DNA of 64,000 nucleotides from Prostheceraeus crozeri (lineage: Eukaryota; Platyhelminthes; Polycladida; Euryleptidae). This document shows positions 28,462 through 39,164 of the stretch, piece by piece. The DNA is taken from positions 1 to 64,000 of the forward strand of contig CAJQUW010005770.1 of assembly GCA_907163375.1 (NCBI GenBank), written 5' to 3'. Position 1 is the stretch's first letter, and every line of letters begins with the position of its first letter. The notes under the pieces were generated by a model. That model was not told the DNA's origin, did not search any database, and saw nothing but the letters and a program-made list of their open reading frames with translations. Both the position numbers and the translations under genes were made by a program.

Positions 28462-29236
28462 CTAGTAATTCTCCTTCTTTGATTTGCGTTTTGATGCAGC
28501 ATTCTTCTCCGACTTGCGCTTCGTACCACTGCTGTTAAGGATTTGATCAATTATGTCATCTACGTTGGGTGGTTTTGGAATATATAGGATGGATTCCATA
28601 TGCATGGAGAGAGAGACTATTTTATTATCCTTGTGTCGACCATAATATAGCCCATTCACTTTGAAAAAGATATCCCAAGTACCTTCTCCGAGCTCATCAC
28701 ATCTGATGGGTATTGATTGATCTCCCTCCTTCTTATAGTAAGTGCACCAATGTGATACCGGTAGGCAAATGTGATTACCATCCCAAATCTTTCTATAGGG
28801 AGTATCCTTGTCATCTCTCGCCTTCCACTCTTGAGCAAGAGGAGTAGGAATGTCCATATTTAATGTCACGTACTCCTCAATAATATCAAGTTGGCGGCGA
28901 ATGTACGGACTCACGGGGATCAGTATGTAGTCCCCATACTGATTGCGCATTATCTTGACATCCGTGGAAGGGAGCATTCCCGTTTGGAGTACTACGCTAT
29001 GATCGTCATAACGCAAGACTTGTTTAAATTTACGCTGTAGCGGTGTAGGATTATGTACCTTGGTTGTTTCTTCCACTGGCCTCAGTTGTAGATGATCTGA
29101 TCGTAGCGAACCTTGTAACGTTTGACCGCCATTTTGTCCTACTAGTGCAGCAGATGGAGTAGATGCCTGAAAATGAAAAAGATTGTATTAAGTTTACGTT
29201 CAAGGGAGATGAGGGAGGAAAGTAGCGACTTACCAT
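28462..29236 (-). CDS. Spliced right-end Polinton protein, 242 aa
   Basis: Exon 1 is only the ATG (29234-29236). The intron 29167-29233 (67 bp) starts GTAAGT and ends TTTTCAG. Exon 2 (28462-29166) opens ASTPSAALVGQNGG. The middle has VVLQTGMLPSTDV and YGDYILIPVSPYI. A later block is VNGLYYGRHKDNK then SLSMHMESILYIP, typical of a Polinton-linked family (V-x-G-x-Y-x-G-x-H-K, then SL-x-hydrophobic). The tail is Lys/Ser-rich (KRKSEKNAASKRKSKK), like a nuclear localisation or nucleic-acid-binding tail. An OB-fold ssDNA-binding role is a guess. It is the rightmost gene and points inward. Confidence 0.72.
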
Positions 29237-29327
29237 TTTAGTTGGATAATAGAATAGAGAGAGAGAAAATGTGCGTCCGTCACTCGTGTGATTCAACGAT
29301 GGAATGATTCTCACTGTGGAAGGCTCG

Positions 29328-29338
29328 CTATTTATATA
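29328..29338 (-). promoter_or_regulatory. TATA box of the right-end gene
   Basis: The minus strand reads TATATAAATAG about 92-102 bp before the ATG, leaving room for a start site ~30 bp downstream and a short leader. It is the strongest TATA box in the element, and the element also encodes a TBP-like protein. Confidence 0.6.
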
Positions 29339-29388
29339 GAAATGCTTGATTCTCATTGGATGATGATCCTCATTGGACAATAACATCA

Positions 29389-30053
29389 AGCTGATTCCAA
29401 ATCTGAAATCCGTTTTCCCATCCGATGCTTCGTTTTGGCGCTACAGTCCAAAACGTCCAAAATTCTAACTCTGTCGTTTTTCGCCAATGTCCCAAAATCT
29501 TAAATGGCGTCTCACATCTAAACGAAGACAGATATGAACAAGCCGATTCTATCAGTGAATTTGTCTCACTCTTAGCTTTCAAACGAGATATTGCACGACA
29601 AAATCCGTCCACTAGAAGCAAAGTTGGAAGGTCGGTGCCGAGGGGGGGGGACGTCAGCGAAACTTTTTCTCTCCGATTGACTTGAAACTCACCATACCGA
29701 TGCAGAATTTCACGCTGAATCCGAATCTGGCCTCCGTTTTCCCATCCGATGCTTCGTTTTGGCGCTACAGCCCAAAACGACCAAAATTCTAACTCTGTCG
29801 TTTTTTCGAAAATCATCACACACTATAGCCTCAAGTCAAAACCTGGCGGTCGCCCAAGTCCACCACGACACTCTGTCGTTCCAGAGGGGGGGGACGTCAG
29901 CGAACCTTTCGCACCCACTTGGCCGGCACACCACGACACTCTGTCGTTCCAGAGGGGGGGAGTCAGACTCGAAGCACCACGGCGGCCGACCACGACACTC
30001 TGTCGTTCCAGAGGGGGGGGCGCCGGTCGAGTGTTCGCCGTTTTCTTACTACT
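29389..30053. repeat. Right terminal inverted repeat of Polinton B
   Basis: One full ~330-bp inner unit and a partial one (G run at 29641-29650), then the terminal module 29825-30053 with three ACGACACTCTGTCGT hairpins each followed by a G run, ending TTCTTACTACT. It is the reverse complement of the left repeat without the 774-bp insertion. Confidence 0.9.
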
Positions 30054-30059
30054 TGGGTT
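30054..30059. repeat. Target-site duplication, right (TGGGTT)
   Basis: Identical to 9627-9632; see the left partner. Confidence 0.93.
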
Positions 30060-31037
30060 CTCCTCACTTTGTGACCAGATACCACAAGCCCCAAACACTT
30101 CTATTGTTCTGACTCATCTCAATGACTTCCATCGAATAGGACAACAGAAATTTTCATATAGGAACCTGTGAAAAATGGGAAATCATTTAGTTCGGAATGT
30201 TTTCCCGTGTTTGACTGTGAAGGAGATCTTATAGCCCCAAGCACTACATGCATTCTTACTCGCCTCGCCGAGATCTGCAATGTAAAATTCAATCTCTAAT
30301 AAAATTGAGGCAATCGTGTGTAGACGAACACGTGCACCGATACATGCATAAACAGATCAAACTTTCTGCTTTCTCATTAAATTTATTTGACTTAGACCTT
30401 ATTCAACAATTACTCAATAACTAAGCTGAAAGAAAATGTTTCAACCAACAACCAGAATAATATTTTCTGAAATATGAAGTATGAAAATCAATGGTATTTT
30501 TGGCACTCTTCTACAATTATTAAGTGCATGGACATTGCCTTATGAATATTGGAAGGGCTACTGTGTTAACACACTGCCGGTTGACCACTTTGAAAAGACG
30601 CAGCGTCAGTTTCAGTTTTCAGGTTGTAGGCCGCGGATTGACCATGACTGCTCTAGATGATGCATGTACACAGACCAGAGATGAAGGACCGATTATTTTA
30701 GTCCACGCATAACCCGGTCCTAGTTAATACATGTAGCGAAAGAGGTGACCACTATCATATGCGTGCTACATTGTCAATGTTAAGAGAAAGCCTTTACTTC
30801 AATCAGGTGTGATAATAGAAATTGATACCAATAATGCTTCCAGAATGGAAGTTTAACTTCGCACAATGATGACACAAAAATTGCGCGCATTTTCACTTAC
30901 GTATACACTCTTCAGCAACTGCATCACTGGGGTTGGAATCAGTTGTGTGACTTTTCTGTGGTCATTCTTACCTCAACTTAGTTCAGATTAATTTCCATTC
31001 TTGTCAACTGCAGATAAACAATAGGCCTAGTGTATAT
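30060..31037. other. Host intergenic DNA right of Polinton B
   Basis: AT-rich; no gene, RNA or repeat that I can support. Confidence 0.55.
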
Positions 31038-31893
31038 CAGTGTTTCTCAACCTTTACTTCTCACGGACTAAGTTCTCACCCAAGGTGAACTACGTGGGTG
31101 ACTTACAAAAATTATATGCGGATCTATCATACCCAACGGCGTCTACTAATCGTGTTAAAATATAATTTCGCATTTTTGTCTCAAATTCAGTTTCTACAGA
31201 TGATGTCTTGTAAGTGTTGTATTAAAGAATGATCGCGAGTCAGATGTTCCTAGCAATTACGAAATTTCTAGAAAAGCAAGAAAAAATATTATTTATGTAG
31301 CCTATACAAGAACCGTATACAATACAGTAGAAAGTCAACTGAGCGAGCCAATTCTTTAGGCAACCGTGAAAAATCGATGAACACTGTGCATTACCCTGGT
31401 GGTGGATGACTGATGCTGAATGAATCGTACTCTCGCAATTTGTAGTAAAGTATCGTAATCATTAACACACATACCATTAATCATTAGCAATATAAACATA
31501 TTTTGATAAATTACCATGTTCCTTGTTATCAGCGCACCTTAATTCTGCGAAAAGAATTGTATTTATACCGAATGTACCACTTCCGCTATGCCTGATTTTC
31601 ATTACAAATGTAAAGCATACTACTACTACCTCTGTCACCGCAGTCTCATATGAAGATGCATCATCTATGCTTTCTATGCTAATCACATCGAAGAAATGTT
31701 TCTTCGACTCTCAGAAGGCGTCATCGCAATAATAAACTAAATCAAAGACAGTGAAGACGTCTTTGGACCAAATCTACCACTAATTAGGCGATTTGTACCA
31801 AAAGGGATCTATAATTTTCACATTAACTTCGCGGACTAAACTGACCTGTCCTGCTGAAAATTTAGTCATCGAACCGGAGGTTGAGAAGCACTG
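31038..31893. mobile_element. Non-autonomous hAT-like element (856 bp)
   Basis: It starts CAGTGTTTCTCAACC and ends GGTTGAGAAGCACTG, 15-bp inverted repeats matching at 14 positions. CAGTG-TTCTCAACC is a classic hAT terminus. Flanking 8-mers (GTGTATAT and GCCTATGT) agree at only five positions, so the duplication is eroded or the boundary is off. There is no transposase ORF. Confidence 0.7.
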
Positions 31894-32695
31894 GCCTATG
31901 TGCATCAATGTGCTTGTGGTGTATACATGCAACTTCACCTCTGTCTATGAACTTATTCGCATTCATTTGCAGTTCTATTGGCTCGAGAAAGATGACATCC
32001 AATTCTAATTCACTAACTGAATGCATTTGTGCCGTTGACTGAATCTCCAGAGTTGGCTGATTCTTCAACTCAACATCAAAATATCAAGAAGGACCGAAAA
32101 ATAATTTATTGATTGCAATTGTGCTCCAATAGAAGATAGATCAATTTGATTTTCATTTCTTTCGATAAGGAATTATGTCGGAGATAACAAAACTTACATC
32201 ATGTCATTTTGGTAAGATACCAGTACTTAGATCGGATTCGATTATACCGGTAGGCCTAATTTCATTTTTGGTTAAAGGGTTACCTAGAGACGAAGTGTGT
32301 GCCCTTAATCTAGATAATGCATACAAAGGAAAGAGCTGAGCTGACGATGTCATTAGTCGCTGTGCTCATCAGTATAACAATGTTGCTATACCGAAAAAAT
32401 CGAGGAGGATACCAAAAACGCTATTTCATGACATAAAAAATATCGCATCTTCATAAAGTCAGAGTGTTTGACAAAAATTGTCAATACGCAGTTGTAAATT
32501 GTTCTGGTGTAGTAGGCCTATTTGTTGTCATTACATATTGAATGAGATTTATAGACACCGTCAATTGAATGACATGATAAAATTTTCTTTCAAAATTCAT
32601 TCCACGACAACAGAAGTTCTGCATCAAAGTGACTGTCTATAGATGGATCGATAGCGAAATAATTTTGCTTCAATTAGATGCTTGTGCGGTCCACC
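31894..32695. other. Host intergenic DNA, nothing recognised
   Basis: AT-rich sequence with no supported feature. Confidence 0.55.
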
Positions 32696-32704
32696 AAAAT
32701 CTTT
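32696..32704. repeat. Target-site duplication of the Penelope array, left
   Basis: AAAATCTTT, identical to 41521-41529 at the other end of the array. Confidence 0.75.
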
Positions 32705-32994
32705 ATTGCCAGTAGGAGGACACTCCATATTTGATGGAAATATCAGAAAGTAAAATCACTTTATCGCAAGCGCTTTCGACCGACACCGCAAGTCATTATC
32801 AAGCGACTGTTCGTTTATTGTTGGATCAATCAGATATAAACAGTTATGATAGGGAACATTCTAGACCAGATTCATTTACATTAAGACACATTACGAAATC
32901 CTAAGCTAACAACAAAAATACGCCAATGAGCATGTTACTCCTAAAATTCTGCAAGTAATGCACATCAAGGTAAAAACAAGGATAAAGACGTTAG

Positions 32995-35406
32995 CTAAAG
33001 AATAGAGTCATAAAAAGACCCCAGATCTATCTTGATTCGGTTGTTGGAACGGAAATGTTTAGTCCAAAGAGATTCCTTCACTATTCTCCTCTTCCAGGAG
33101 CGTTCCCTGTCCACCACAGTCATGGAATCAATGTCGATCCTATGACCACTGTCCATCACATGCTTTGCTAGCTCGGATCGGTCGACGTCAAGCTCACGTA
33201 TCATCCGCAAGTGTTCGGATTTTCTCTTGTCGATAGGCCTGGAAGATTCACCGACGTAGGAAAATCCACAATCGCGGTGTCCACACTCAATGCGATACAC
33301 CGAGCCCAAACACAGGGAAGGAGAAGGTCGCTTGCGGATAAGGAGGCTACTGAGAGTCGAGGCAGGCTTGAGGGCGATGTTAATACCGAAACCAATCAAC
33401 TTAGACTTGATGGCGTTACTGATCCCCGGAATAAAAGGAATGGAACCAGAAACGTTTGTTGGCTCATCACGTCTAGCTCGGCCTATCGTCAAGGAAGAAA
33501 GGATCCCGTTCACCTTCGATTCTCCATACCCATTCGAGGCCAGGGCACTTTTGACATTGACCAACTCTCCATCAAGTGTGGAATCCGAACAAACACGAGC
33601 AGCACGTAGACCCAAAGACCTGATTACTCCTGGGAAAACAGATCTTGGATGGCATGAAGAACGGTGGAGATATAGGTTGGAATGTGTGGCTTTCCTATAA
33701 ACAGAGAAAATAGGTCGTTCACCATTCCGACTTACGAGAACATCTAAGAACGGAATTTTACCATCTTCCTCAATCTCCATTGTGAAATTAATAGAATCCT
33801 CTTGACCATTCAGGAACTCAAGGAAAGCAGGAAGTTGATTAACAGGATGCGTCCAACATGCGAAAACATCATCAACGTATCTGTACCAAATGAAAGGTGT
33901 GGCAATATCCAGTTCCGACGCTAAAGAAAACGTCTTGAATTCATAAAAATTCATGAAAATATTAGCAGACGCCGGTCCGAGGCTGCTTCCCATACTGACT
34001 CCGTCCGTTTGTATAAAGAAACGGTTGTCAAACTCAAAGTAACAGTTCCGCAACAGGAACTCCGTCAGCCAAAGAAGTTCATCAACGGTGAACACACATT
34101 CGTTCGGGAAGTCATCATTCTTTTCAATATACCATTTGAGCGCATCCAGGACACCATCAATTGGGACATTAGTAAAAAGCGACTCAACGTCGAAACTCAC
34201 AAATACACTAGAGTTGACAACTGGGATAGAGAGAAGCTTGGATTTCAGATCATCCGAATTCTTGATGTAAGACGGGCTATCACAAGCAAAACATTTCACC
34301 AAATCAGCGATGAATTTAGACAAGCCCGAAAACACTGAATCAACCTGACTGACAACAGGTCTTAGAGGACAGTTTTCTTTATGGATCTTGGGTAAACCAA
34401 AAAGAAAGGGAGTCTGGAAGAACGTAGGACACCATTCCAAGGCTTGTTGTCGACTTATACGACCATCCAACTCAATCTGTCGAATCTTACCATGTAGCGT
34501 ACGGCGTACGCCGGCACCCGGGTTCTTGGTGGACACTTTATAAGGCCCATCTTCAATGATAGACCGTAATTTGTCAACATAGTCCCGTCTGTTCATGACA
34601 ACCACACGACTTCCTTTATCCGACGGAAGAATAATAATATCTCTGTTGGCTTGTAGAGAAGAAATAGCCTCTTTCTCCAAACAAGAAATATTGGAACGGG
34701 GTCGATATTTCCTCTTAAGGATTCTGGAAATTTCATTCCTGATACAAGTCTTGTAATCCGAACCCAAGGCTGAAATAGCCTGCTCAACCCCAGCGATAAT
34801 CTCCTTCTTGGGAATAGATGAGGGAGTAACGGCAAAATTAAGGCCTTTGCTCAGGATAGAGTGTTGCCCACTCGTCAGCTTCAGCGTACTCAAATTGATA
34901 ACCGGGTCAATCACCTTACCGACGATCGGTTCATCATTCCTGCCATGTAAAACGCGAAGACGATGTAAACGCTTAGTAATCTTCTCCAGAGACGAGTGTC
35001 TGTAGGAACCAACAGAAGAATCAACAAAATCCACAATCCTTGACAGTAAATGTACAACTTTCACCATGTCGAAAAGACATTCCCGACGAATGCGGATAGC
35101 TTCTTCCAGTTTAATAGTGGATTGACGAATATCACGAATCTCAAAATATAACATTTTCCTACCAACCATCCATTTCAAACCTTCCTTATGATCAAACTTT
35201 CCAGGCAACCGAAACCACAAAGAACGAGGTAACAATTTCTCACTAACACAATCACTAAGAAAAGACAATCTATGGTCTTGATCCACCAGTCTCTTTGCAT
35301 CTTTTGCCCATGTACGAAGAATAACCACACACCTTCCTCCACTAGTGCGATTCAATTGACGGAAAAGGGAGTGTATTTCAATATTGTCAGTAGGAGGACA
35401 CTCCAT
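32995..35406 (-). CDS. Penelope-like RT / GIY-YIG endonuclease, unit 1 (803 aa)
   Basis: An intact single ORF. The N-terminal region is followed by PLRPVVSQVDSVFSG, then RT motif A FVSFDVESLFTNVP, motif B QTDGVSMGSSLGPASANIF, and motif C WYRYVDDVFACW with catalytic DD. Then come FLDVLVSR and the C-terminal GIY-YIG nuclease: GSVYRIECG, FSYVGESSRPIDKRKSEH, holding the conserved Arg and the EH pair. The enzyme would nick the target and copy the element RNA. The ATG lies in the next unit's start, as expected for tandem pseudo-LTR arrangement. Confidence 0.93.
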   Translation of the reverse strand: MECPPTDNIEIHSLFRQLNRTSGGRCVVILRTWAKDAKRLVDQDHRLSFLSDCVSEKLLPRSLWFRLPGKFDHKEGLKWMVGRKMLYFEIRDIRQSTIKLEEAIRIRRECLFDMVKVVHLLSRIVDFVDSSVGSYRHSSLEKITKRLHRLRVLHGRNDEPIVGKVIDPVINLSTLKLTSGQHSILSKGLNFAVTPSSIPKKEIIAGVEQAISALGSDYKTCIRNEISRILKRKYRPRSNISCLEKEAISSLQANRDIIILPSDKGSRVVVMNRRDYVDKLRSIIEDGPYKVSTKNPGAGVRRTLHGKIRQIELDGRISRQQALEWCPTFFQTPFLFGLPKIHKENCPLRPVVSQVDSVFSGLSKFIADLVKCFACDSPSYIKNSDDLKSKLLSIPVVNSSVFVSFDVESLFTNVPIDGVLDALKWYIEKNDDFPNECVFTVDELLWLTEFLLRNCYFEFDNRFFIQTDGVSMGSSLGPASANIFMNFYEFKTFSLASELDIATPFIWYRYVDDVFACWTHPVNQLPAFLEFLNGQEDSINFTMEIEEDGKIPFLDVLVSRNGERPIFSVYRKATHSNLYLHRSSCHPRSVFPGVIRSLGLRAARVCSDSTLDGELVNVKSALASNGYGESKVNGILSSLTIGRARRDEPTNVSGSIPFIPGISNAIKSKLIGFGINIALKPASTLSSLLIRKRPSPSLCLGSVYRIECGHRDCGFSYVGESSRPIDKRKSEHLRMIRELDVDRSELAKHVMDSGHRIDIDSMTVVDRERSWKRRIVKESLWTKHFRSNNRIKIDLGSFYDSIL

Positions 35407-35672
35407 ATTTGATGGAAATATCAGAAAGTAAAATCACTTTATCGCAAGCGCTTTCGACCGACACCGCAAGTCATTATCAAGCGACTGTTCGTTTATTGTT
35501 GGATCAATCAGATATAAACAGTTATGATAGGGAACATTCTAGACCAGATTCATTTACATTAAGACACATTACGAAATCCTAAGCTAACAACAAAAATACG
35601 CCAATGAGCATGCTACTCCTAAAATTCTGCAAGTAATGCACATCAAGGTAAAAACAAGGATAAAGACGTTAG

Positions 35673-38084
35673 CTAAAGAATAGAGTCATAAAAAGACCCC
35701 AGATCTATCTTGATTCGGTTGTTGGAACGGAAATGTTTAGTCCAAAGAGATTCCTTCACTATTCTCCTCTTCCAGGATCGTTCCCTGTCCACCACAGTCA
35801 TGGAATCAATGTCGATCCTATGACCACTGTCCATCACATGCTTTGCTAGCTCGGATCGGTCGACGTCAAGCTCACGTATCATCCGCAAGTGTTCGGATTT
35901 TCTCTTGTCGATAGGCCTGGAAGATTCACCGACGTAGGAAAATCCACAATCGCGGTGTCCACACTCAATGCGATACACCGAGCCCAAACACAGGGAAGGA
36001 GAAGGTCGCTTGCGGATAAGGAGGCTACTGAGAGTCGAGGCAGGCTTGAGGGCGATGTTAATACCGAAACCAATCAACTTAGACTTGATGGCGTTACTGA
36101 TCCCCGGAATAAAAGGAATGGAACCAGAAACGTTTGTTGGCTCATCACGTCTAGCTCGGCCTATCGTCAAGGAAGAAAGGATCCCGTTCACCTTCGATTC
36201 TCCATACCCATTCGAGGCCAGGGCACTTTTGACATTGACCAACTCTCCATCAAGTGTGGAATCCGAACAAACACGAGCAGCACGTAGACCCAAAGACCTG
36301 ATTACTCCTGGGAAAACAGATCTTGGATGGCATGAAGAACGGTGGAGATATAGGTTGGAATGTGTGGCTTTCCTATAAACAGAGAAAATAGGTCGTTCAC
36401 CATTCCGACTTACGAGAACATCTAAGAACGGAATTTTACCATCTTCCTCAATCTCCATTGTGAAATTAATAGAATCCTCTTGACCATTCAGGAACTCAAG
36501 GAAAGCAGGAAGTTGATTAACAGGATGCGTCCAACATGCGAAAACATCATCAACGTATCTGTACCAAATGAAAGGTGTGGCAATATCCAGTTCCGACGCT
36601 AAAGAAAACGTCTTGAATTCATAAAAATTCATGAAAATATTAGCAGACGCCGGTCCGAGGCTGCTTCCCATACTGACTCCGTCCGTTTGTATAAAGAAAC
36701 GGTTGTCAAACTCAAAGTAACAGTTCCGCAACAGGAACTCCGTCAGCCAAAGAAGTTCATCAACGGTGAACACACATTCGTTCGGGAAGTCATCATTCTT
36801 TTCAATATACCATTTGAGCGCATCCAGGACACCATCAATTGGGACATTAGTAAAAAGCGACTCAACGTCGAAACTCACAAATGCACTAGAGTTGACAACT
36901 GGGATAGAGAGAAGCTTGGATTTCAGATCATCCGAATTCTTGATGTGAGACGGGCTATCACAAGCAAAACATTTCACCAAATCAGCGATGAATTTAGACA
37001 GGCCCGAAAACACTGAATCAACCTGACTGACAACAGGTCTTAGAGGACAGTTTTCTTTATGGATCTTGGGTAAACCAAAAAGAAAGGGAGTCTGGAAGAA
37101 CGTAGGACACCATTCCAAGGCTTGTTGTCGACTTATACGACCATCCAACTCAATCTGTCGAATCTTACCATGTAGCGTACGGCGTACGCCGGCACCCGGG
37201 TTCTTGGTGGACACTTTATAAGGCCCATCTTCAATGATAGACCGTAATTTGTCAACATAGTCCCGTCTGTTCATGACAACCACACGACTTCCTTTATCCG
37301 ACGGAAGAATAATAATATCTCTGTTGGCTTGTAGAGAAGAAATAGCCTCTTTCTCCAAACAAGAAATATTGGAACGGGGTCGATATTTCCTCTTAAGGAT
37401 TCTGGAAATTTCATTCCTGATACAAGTCTTGTAATCCGAACCCAAGGCTGAAATAGCCTGCTCAACCCCAGCGATAATCTCCTTCTTGGGAATAGATGAG
37501 GGAGTAACGGCAAAATTAAGGCCTTTGCTCAGGATAGAGTGTTGCCCACTCGTCAGCTTCAGCGTACTCAAATTGATAACCGGGTCAATCACCTTACCGA
37601 CGATCGGTTCATCATTCCTGCCATGTAAAACGCGAAGACGATGTAAACGCTTAGTAATCTTCTCCAGAGACGAGTGTCTGTAGGAACCAACAGAAGAATC
37701 AACAAAATCCACAATCCTTGACAGTAAATGTACAACTTTCACCATGTCGAAAAGACATTTCCGACGAATGCGGATAGCTTCTTCCAGTTTAATAGTGGAT
37801 TGACGAATATCACGAATCTCAAAATATAACATTTTCCTACCAACCATCCATTTCAAACCTTCCTTATGATCAAACTTTCCAGGCAACCGAAACCACAAAG
37901 AACGAGGTAACAATTTCTCACTAACACAATCACTAAGAAAAGACAATCTATGCTCTTGATCCACCAGTCTCTTTGCATCTTTTGCCCATGTACGAAGAAT
38001 AACCACACACCTTCCTCCACTAGTGCGATTCAATTGACGGAAAAGGGAGTGTATTTCAATATTGTCAGTAGGAGGACACTCCAT
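35673..38084 (-). CDS. Penelope-like RT / GIY-YIG endonuclease, unit 2 (803 aa)
   Basis: Intact and nearly identical to unit 1; visible differences are a few residues (for example QEHRLSF for QDHRLSF, and SPSHIK for SPSYIK). All RT motifs and the GIY-YIG motif are preserved. Together with unit 1 it is a candidate active source copy. Confidence 0.93.
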   Translation of the reverse strand: MECPPTDNIEIHSLFRQLNRTSGGRCVVILRTWAKDAKRLVDQEHRLSFLSDCVSEKLLPRSLWFRLPGKFDHKEGLKWMVGRKMLYFEIRDIRQSTIKLEEAIRIRRKCLFDMVKVVHLLSRIVDFVDSSVGSYRHSSLEKITKRLHRLRVLHGRNDEPIVGKVIDPVINLSTLKLTSGQHSILSKGLNFAVTPSSIPKKEIIAGVEQAISALGSDYKTCIRNEISRILKRKYRPRSNISCLEKEAISSLQANRDIIILPSDKGSRVVVMNRRDYVDKLRSIIEDGPYKVSTKNPGAGVRRTLHGKIRQIELDGRISRQQALEWCPTFFQTPFLFGLPKIHKENCPLRPVVSQVDSVFSGLSKFIADLVKCFACDSPSHIKNSDDLKSKLLSIPVVNSSAFVSFDVESLFTNVPIDGVLDALKWYIEKNDDFPNECVFTVDELLWLTEFLLRNCYFEFDNRFFIQTDGVSMGSSLGPASANIFMNFYEFKTFSLASELDIATPFIWYRYVDDVFACWTHPVNQLPAFLEFLNGQEDSINFTMEIEEDGKIPFLDVLVSRNGERPIFSVYRKATHSNLYLHRSSCHPRSVFPGVIRSLGLRAARVCSDSTLDGELVNVKSALASNGYGESKVNGILSSLTIGRARRDEPTNVSGSIPFIPGISNAIKSKLIGFGINIALKPASTLSSLLIRKRPSPSLCLGSVYRIECGHRDCGFSYVGESSRPIDKRKSEHLRMIRELDVDRSELAKHVMDSGHRIDIDSMTVVDRERSWKRRIVKESLWTKHFRSNNRIKIDLGSFYDSIL

Positions 38085-38350
38085 ATTTGATGGAAATATC
38101 AGAAAGTAAAATCACTTTATCGCAAGCGCTTTCGACCGACACCGCAAGTCATTATCAAGCGACTGTTCGTTTATTGTTGGATCAATCAGATATAAACAGT
38201 TATGATAGGGAACATTCTAGACCAGATTCATTTACATTAAGACACATTACGAAATCCTAAGCTAACAACAAAAATACGCCAATGAGCATGTTACTCCTAA
38301 AATTCTGCAAGTAATGCACATCAAGGTAAAAACAAGGATAAAGACGTTAG

Positions 38351-39148
38351 CTAAAGAATAGAGTCATAAAAAGACCCCAGATCTATCTTGATTCGGTTGT
38401 TGGAACGGAAATGTTTAGTCCAAAGAGATTCCTTCACTATTCTCCTCTTCCAGGAGCGTTCCCTGTCCACCACAGTCATGGAATCAATGTCGATCCTATG
38501 ACCACTGTCCATCACATGCTTTGCTAGCTCGGATCGGTCGACGTCAAGCTCACGTATCATCCGCAAGTGTTCGGATTTTCTCTTGTCGATAGGCCTGGAA
38601 GATTCACCGACGTAGGAAAATCCACAATCGCGGTGTCCACACTCAATGCGATACACCGAGCCCAAACACAGGGAAGGAGAAGGTCGCTTGCGGATAAGGA
38701 GGCTACTGAGAGTCGAGGCAGGCTTGAGGGCGATGTTAATACCGAAACCAATCAACTTAGACTTGATGGCGTTACTGATCCCCGGAATAAAAGGAATGGA
38801 ACCAGAAACGTTTGTTGGCTCATCACGTCTAGCTCGGCCTATCGTCAAGGAAGAAAGGATCCCGTTCACCTTCGATTCTCCATACCCATTCGAGGCCAGG
38901 GCACTTTTGACATTGACCAACTCTCCATCAAGTGTGGAATCCGAACAAACACGAGCAGCACGTAGACCCAAAGACCTGATTACTCCTGGGAAAACAGATC
39001 TTGGATGGCATGAAGAACGGTGGAGATATAGGTTGGAATGTGTGGCTTTCCTATAAACAGAGAAAATAGGTCGTTCACCATTCCGACTTACGAGAACATC
39101 TAAGAACGGAATTTTACCATCTTCCTCAATCTCCATTGTGAAATTAAT
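38351..39148 (-). pseudogene. Penelope-like unit 3, truncated to the C-terminal half
   Basis: It encodes from INFTMEIEEDG through the GIY-YIG domain to the normal stop. Homology ends at about 39148 at the inverted junction. The ORF continues ~26 codons further only by reading filler and the antisense of unit 4. It lacks the RT catalytic motifs. Confidence 0.88.
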
Positions 39149-39164
39149 TTGTTGATGTGAAATG

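Larger units (their letters stand above)
9633..30053. mobile_element. Complete Polinton/Maverick copy B (20.4 kb)
   Basis: The element is defined by inverted termini (AGTAGTAAGAAAACGG on the left, its complement on the right) and a perfect 6-bp duplication. Inside are the Polinton core genes: protein-primed DNA polymerase B, retroviral-type integrase, adenain-like protease, FtsK/HerA ATPase and double-jelly-roll capsid protein. The 5'-AG terminal dinucleotide and the length fit the superfamily. Breaks in the polymerase, protease, exonuclease-like and two-module genes make it non-autonomous. A 774-bp element has inserted in its left terminal repeat. Confidence 0.96.

Noticed and set aside
9633..30053. 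Integrated adenovirus or other exogenous virus rather than a transposon
   Set aside because: The chromodomain integrase, 6-bp target duplication, AG-type termini and Polinton-type PolB identify a Polinton, though the element is clearly virus-like.
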